Shown piece after piece: positions 62,704 to 64,000 of a stretch of DNA of 64,000 bases. Location of the stretch: contig JAJQIK010000059.1 of assembly GCA_021199255.1 (NCBI GenBank), forward strand, positions 29,503 through 93,502. The letters are read 5' to 3'. The DNA is from Clostridiales bacterium (GTDB taxonomy: Bacteria > Bacillota > Clostridia > Lachnospirales > Lachnospiraceae). Position 1 is the stretch's first letter. Each line of letters starts with the position of its first letter. Under the pieces are notes generated by a model that saw only the letters and a list, made by a program, of their open reading frames with translations, was not told the origin of the DNA and ran no database searches. A program made the position numbers and the translations under genes.

Positions 62704-62740
62704 AAAAACAGAGCTGTCGCTTCTGCAACAGCTCGTTTTT
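62704..62740. terminator. Bidirectional hairpin at the edge of the AT-rich region
   Basis: GAGCTGT / ACAGCTC (62711-62733) has a run of As before it and GTTTTT after it, so it can terminate in either direction. It separates the iron-uptake operon from the AT-rich stretch. Confidence 0.6.
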
Positions 62741-62754
62741 GCTCTTTTTATAAA

Positions 62755-62919
62755 ATGATAATAGAACATGCAGAAGATACAGAGTTGTTTGACTGGATGC
62801 GAAGATATATCAGTAGTAATACTGTGAAATCTTGTGAGGATGACGGGGTTTTCAAAGAAAGATTGAAGGTGATTATATATATATGGTTAGTGTTAATATT
62901 CAAGTATGCAGATACTTAA
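62755..62919 (+). CDS. Possible 54-residue ORF, perhaps the remnant of a longer gene
   Basis: The frame starts MIIEHAEDTELFDWMRRYI and ends with a hydrophobic stretch VIIYIWLVLIF before KYADT. No ribosome binding site precedes the ATG, and the frame continues open upstream through the hairpin without a plausible start. Its stop TAA overlaps the ribosome binding site of the next gene, which suggests it was or is translated ahead of it. Not recognised. It could be the tail of a degraded membrane protein. Confidence 0.3.
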   Translation: MIIEHAEDTELFDWMRRYISSNTVKSCEDDGVFKERLKVIIYIWLVLIFKYADT

Positions 62920-62930
62920 GGAGATGTCCT

Positions 62931-63065
62931 TTGAAAAACAAGAGTAATGATAACACGTCCAATTTGATAAAGATGAAGTCAGATATACTATTAACGGACA
63001 CAGATGGCAAACCAATTGAAGTAAAGGTAATTCAGCCAGAATATATTTCAGATATATTTTCATAA
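62931..63065 (+). CDS. 44-residue peptide of an unrecognised family (copy 1)
   Basis: The start is a TTG placed seven bases after a perfect AAGGAG (62918-62923); no ATG fits. The peptide is soluble-looking and without Cys. The core from residue 13 reads IKMKSDILLTDTDGKPIEVK, followed by VIQPEYISDIFS to the C-terminus. Residues 13-43 align without gaps to residues 9-39 of the peptide encoded on the other strand at 63078-63242, with 17 of 31 identical. A match of this kind between two tiny frames is strong evidence that both are genes. Function unknown: signal peptide, bacteriocin-like product, antitoxin or small regulator are all open. Confidence 0.65.
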   Translation: MKNKSNDNTSNLIKMKSDILLTDTDGKPIEVKVIQPEYISDIFS

Positions 63066-63068
63066 AAG

Positions 63069-63093
63069 TGGAGACGGTTATTTATCGTCTCCA
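63069..63093 (-). terminator. Hairpin between the two convergent peptide genes
   Basis: TGGAGACG / CGTCTCCA, an 8-bp stem with a nine-base loop. On the minus strand ACTTTTATG follows, so it can end the membrane-protein operon. Its arm overlaps the last codons of the minus-strand peptide. Confidence 0.5.
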
Positions 63094-63242
63094 GTAAGTA
63101 TTTGAGAATTATTAGGATGAAAATTGAATGTTTCTGTAATGTATTCCGGTTGTGGTACATTTACTTGAATGGGATTCCCATTGCTATCAGTTAAAGTGGT
63201 ATTTGTATTCATCTTGATAATATCATCATTCTCAGTTGACAT
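63078..63242 (-). CDS. 54-residue peptide of an unrecognised family (copy 2)
   Basis: The ATG 63242 has GGAGG eight bases upstream and lies inside the end of the membrane-protein gene (11-base overlap), so it should be made together with that protein. The shared core IKMNTNTTLTDSNGNPIQVN continues VPQPEYITETF. An extra polar tail of about 15 residues (ending LTGDDK) is absent from the plus-strand copy. There is no Cys, no signal peptide and no membrane segment. Not recognised. Tight coupling suggests a partner or target of the membrane protein. Confidence 0.75.
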   Translation of the reverse strand: MSTENDDIIKMNTNTTLTDSNGNPIQVNVPQPEYITETFNFHPNNSQILTGDDK

Positions 63243-63819
63243 TGATTTCACCTCCTTGCACATGAATTTGCTGTACAGTATTATTTATATATTTTGATTC
63301 ATAATAATCTATAGATATATTAATTGCAAATGCAATAAATGTTATAACAAATGTTACTGTAATTGTTTTTATCATTCGGTTATGTCGTTTGCTTTTGATA
63401 ATATTCAAATTCCTATTTTTGATTGCATCATTTATAAACCTTTGAGCCATTATGCTTTCTAGTAACTCCATTGCCTCCTCTTTTTTGTCAGGAGAAACTT
63501 GATTTAATATGGTAGTGTTTTGGAGTGCAATATCTTTTATGGGAAAAGTAGGACGCTTATATCCTGAATATGCATTTATAAACATAGCTATACAAACCAT
63601 AAACATTATCGTATCTATCACACAGAAAATAAAATAGATAATTGTATACCAGCCCAGCGTATAATTCTTAAATTGTGTCCAAAGAATGATTAAAGCACTT
63701 CCAATAATGGTTAAAAATGTAATGCAAGTAGTAATTTTATTGTTAAGGGTATCGTTAAGTTCTGTTTCCTTATAATAAAGTTCCTTATATTCTTCTAATA
63801 AATTAATGTGTATCACCAC
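63232..63819 (-). CDS. Three-TM membrane protein of an AT-rich accessory locus
   Basis: A 195-residue protein of AT-rich codon use unlike the rest of the window. An N-terminal charged helix (EEYKELYYKETELNDTLNNK) precedes two membrane segments at about 29-49 and 57-84. A cytoplasmic helical part with EEAMELLESIMAQRFINDAI follows, and a third segment lies at about 150-171 with a short tail ending GGEINVN. The plan of a helix followed by a TM pair recalls SLATT-type predicted effector membrane proteins, but I cannot confirm that. The start is a GTG with a poor binding site; the promoter is close upstream. It is followed by the overlapping peptide gene. Confidence 0.75.
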   Translation of the reverse strand: MVIHINLLEEYKELYYKETELNDTLNNKITTCITFLTIIGSALIILWTQFKNYTLGWYTIIYFIFCVIDTIMFMVCIAMFINAYSGYKRPTFPIKDIALQNTTILNQVSPDKKEEAMELLESIMAQRFINDAIKNRNLNIIKSKRHNRMIKTITVTFVITFIAFAINISIDYYESKYINNTVQQIHVQGGEINVN

Positions 63820-63842
63820 TTTCTTTAGTACATCTTCTGTTG

Positions 63843-63871
63843 ATTATAAGATAATAATTAGAAATTGTATA
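63843..63871 (-). promoter_or_regulatory. Candidate promoter of the membrane protein and peptide operon
   Basis: TATACA (63866-63871) and TATAAT (63843-63848) are spaced by 17 bases, with a short leader of about 17 bases. From 63872 to the window end the sequence is AT-rich and I see no gene. Confidence 0.45.
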
Positions 63872-64000
63872 GAGGAACATATGTTTTGATAACAAAAATT
63901 AAATAATGGTAAGATATTTCTACAAGTACTCAAAATAAACTAAACTGCTGTTTAATGGATTAATTGGGTATATTATTTTGAGAAGTTTCAAGAAGTTTGA

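Noticed and set aside
62608-62754. Upstream extension of the 62755 frame to an ATG at 62608
   Set aside because: It would run through the bidirectional hairpin and the Fur box and overlap the start of the iron-uptake operon. The extra residues show no coding signature.

Overview
The window reads as a chromosomal segment of a mid-GC (about 50%) member of the Clostridia, most likely Lachnospiraceae. The grounds are a PolC-type replicase, the Firmicutes order pyrH-frr-uppS-cdsA-dxr-rseP-ispG-polC ... rimP-nusA-ylxR-ylxQ-infB-rbfA-nrnA-truB-ribF, a free-standing glycyl-radical domain protein, a DUF815 ATPase, and strong AGGAGG-type ribosome binding sites. No rRNA, CRISPR array or intact insertion sequence is visible. 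One tRNA (Glu, anticodon CUC) is present.

Layout. 1-2.6 kb (+): the end of an ABC-F ATPase, a PHP phosphoesterase and a Cof-type HAD phosphatase. 2.6-9.7 kb (-): a small acidic protein, maf, a polyphosphate group (ppk1, ppx/gppA, DUF815 ATPase) and pheA. 9.9-15.4 kb: a DUF5050-like surface protein (+), then a three-gene sugar cassette (-) of a GPH transporter, a GH36 alpha-galactosidase and an unnamed GT-B-like protein. 15.6-19.8 kb (-): a compact folate operon folC-folE-HD-folP-folBK. 19.8-24.8 kb: small membrane and PH-domain proteins, a nitroreductase, pyrBI, an HD-GYP response regulator and a GrcA-like protein. 24.9-31.7 kb: rpsO-pnp with a highly structured intergenic RNA, a cytidylate-kinase-like protein, an NlpC/P60 hydrolase and a Na/Pi cotransporter.

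31.8-40.3 kb (-) is the rimP-nusA-infB-...-ribF translation and RNA operon, preceded by tRNA-Glu and a leader hairpin. 40.8-43.4 kb (-) is a polar amino-acid ABC transporter whose leader also carries a hairpin. 43.4-62.6 kb (-) runs from a second cytidylate-kinase-like gene through polC, ispG, a Ser/Thr kinase and PP2C pair, a 131-bp structured intergenic element, rseP-dxr-cdsA-uppS-frr-pyrH, a bactofilin, a polysaccharide deacetylase, and a Fec-type ABC importer behind a good candidate Fur box.

From about 62.7 kb to the end, composition drops sharply to AT-rich. This accessory stretch carries a three-TM membrane protein whose stop codon overlaps the start of a 54-residue peptide gene. A homologous 44-residue peptide gene (17 of 31 core positions identical, no gaps) converges on it from the other strand. 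I do not recognise this peptide family; it is the best candidate here for something undescribed. Other leads are the structured element at 51571-51701, the three consecutive hairpins between rpsO and pnp, the dyad inside the grcA promoter, and hairpins in the leaders of the nusA and amino-acid transporter operons. Starts were chosen by ribosome binding site and family length; where several remain possible the entry says so.
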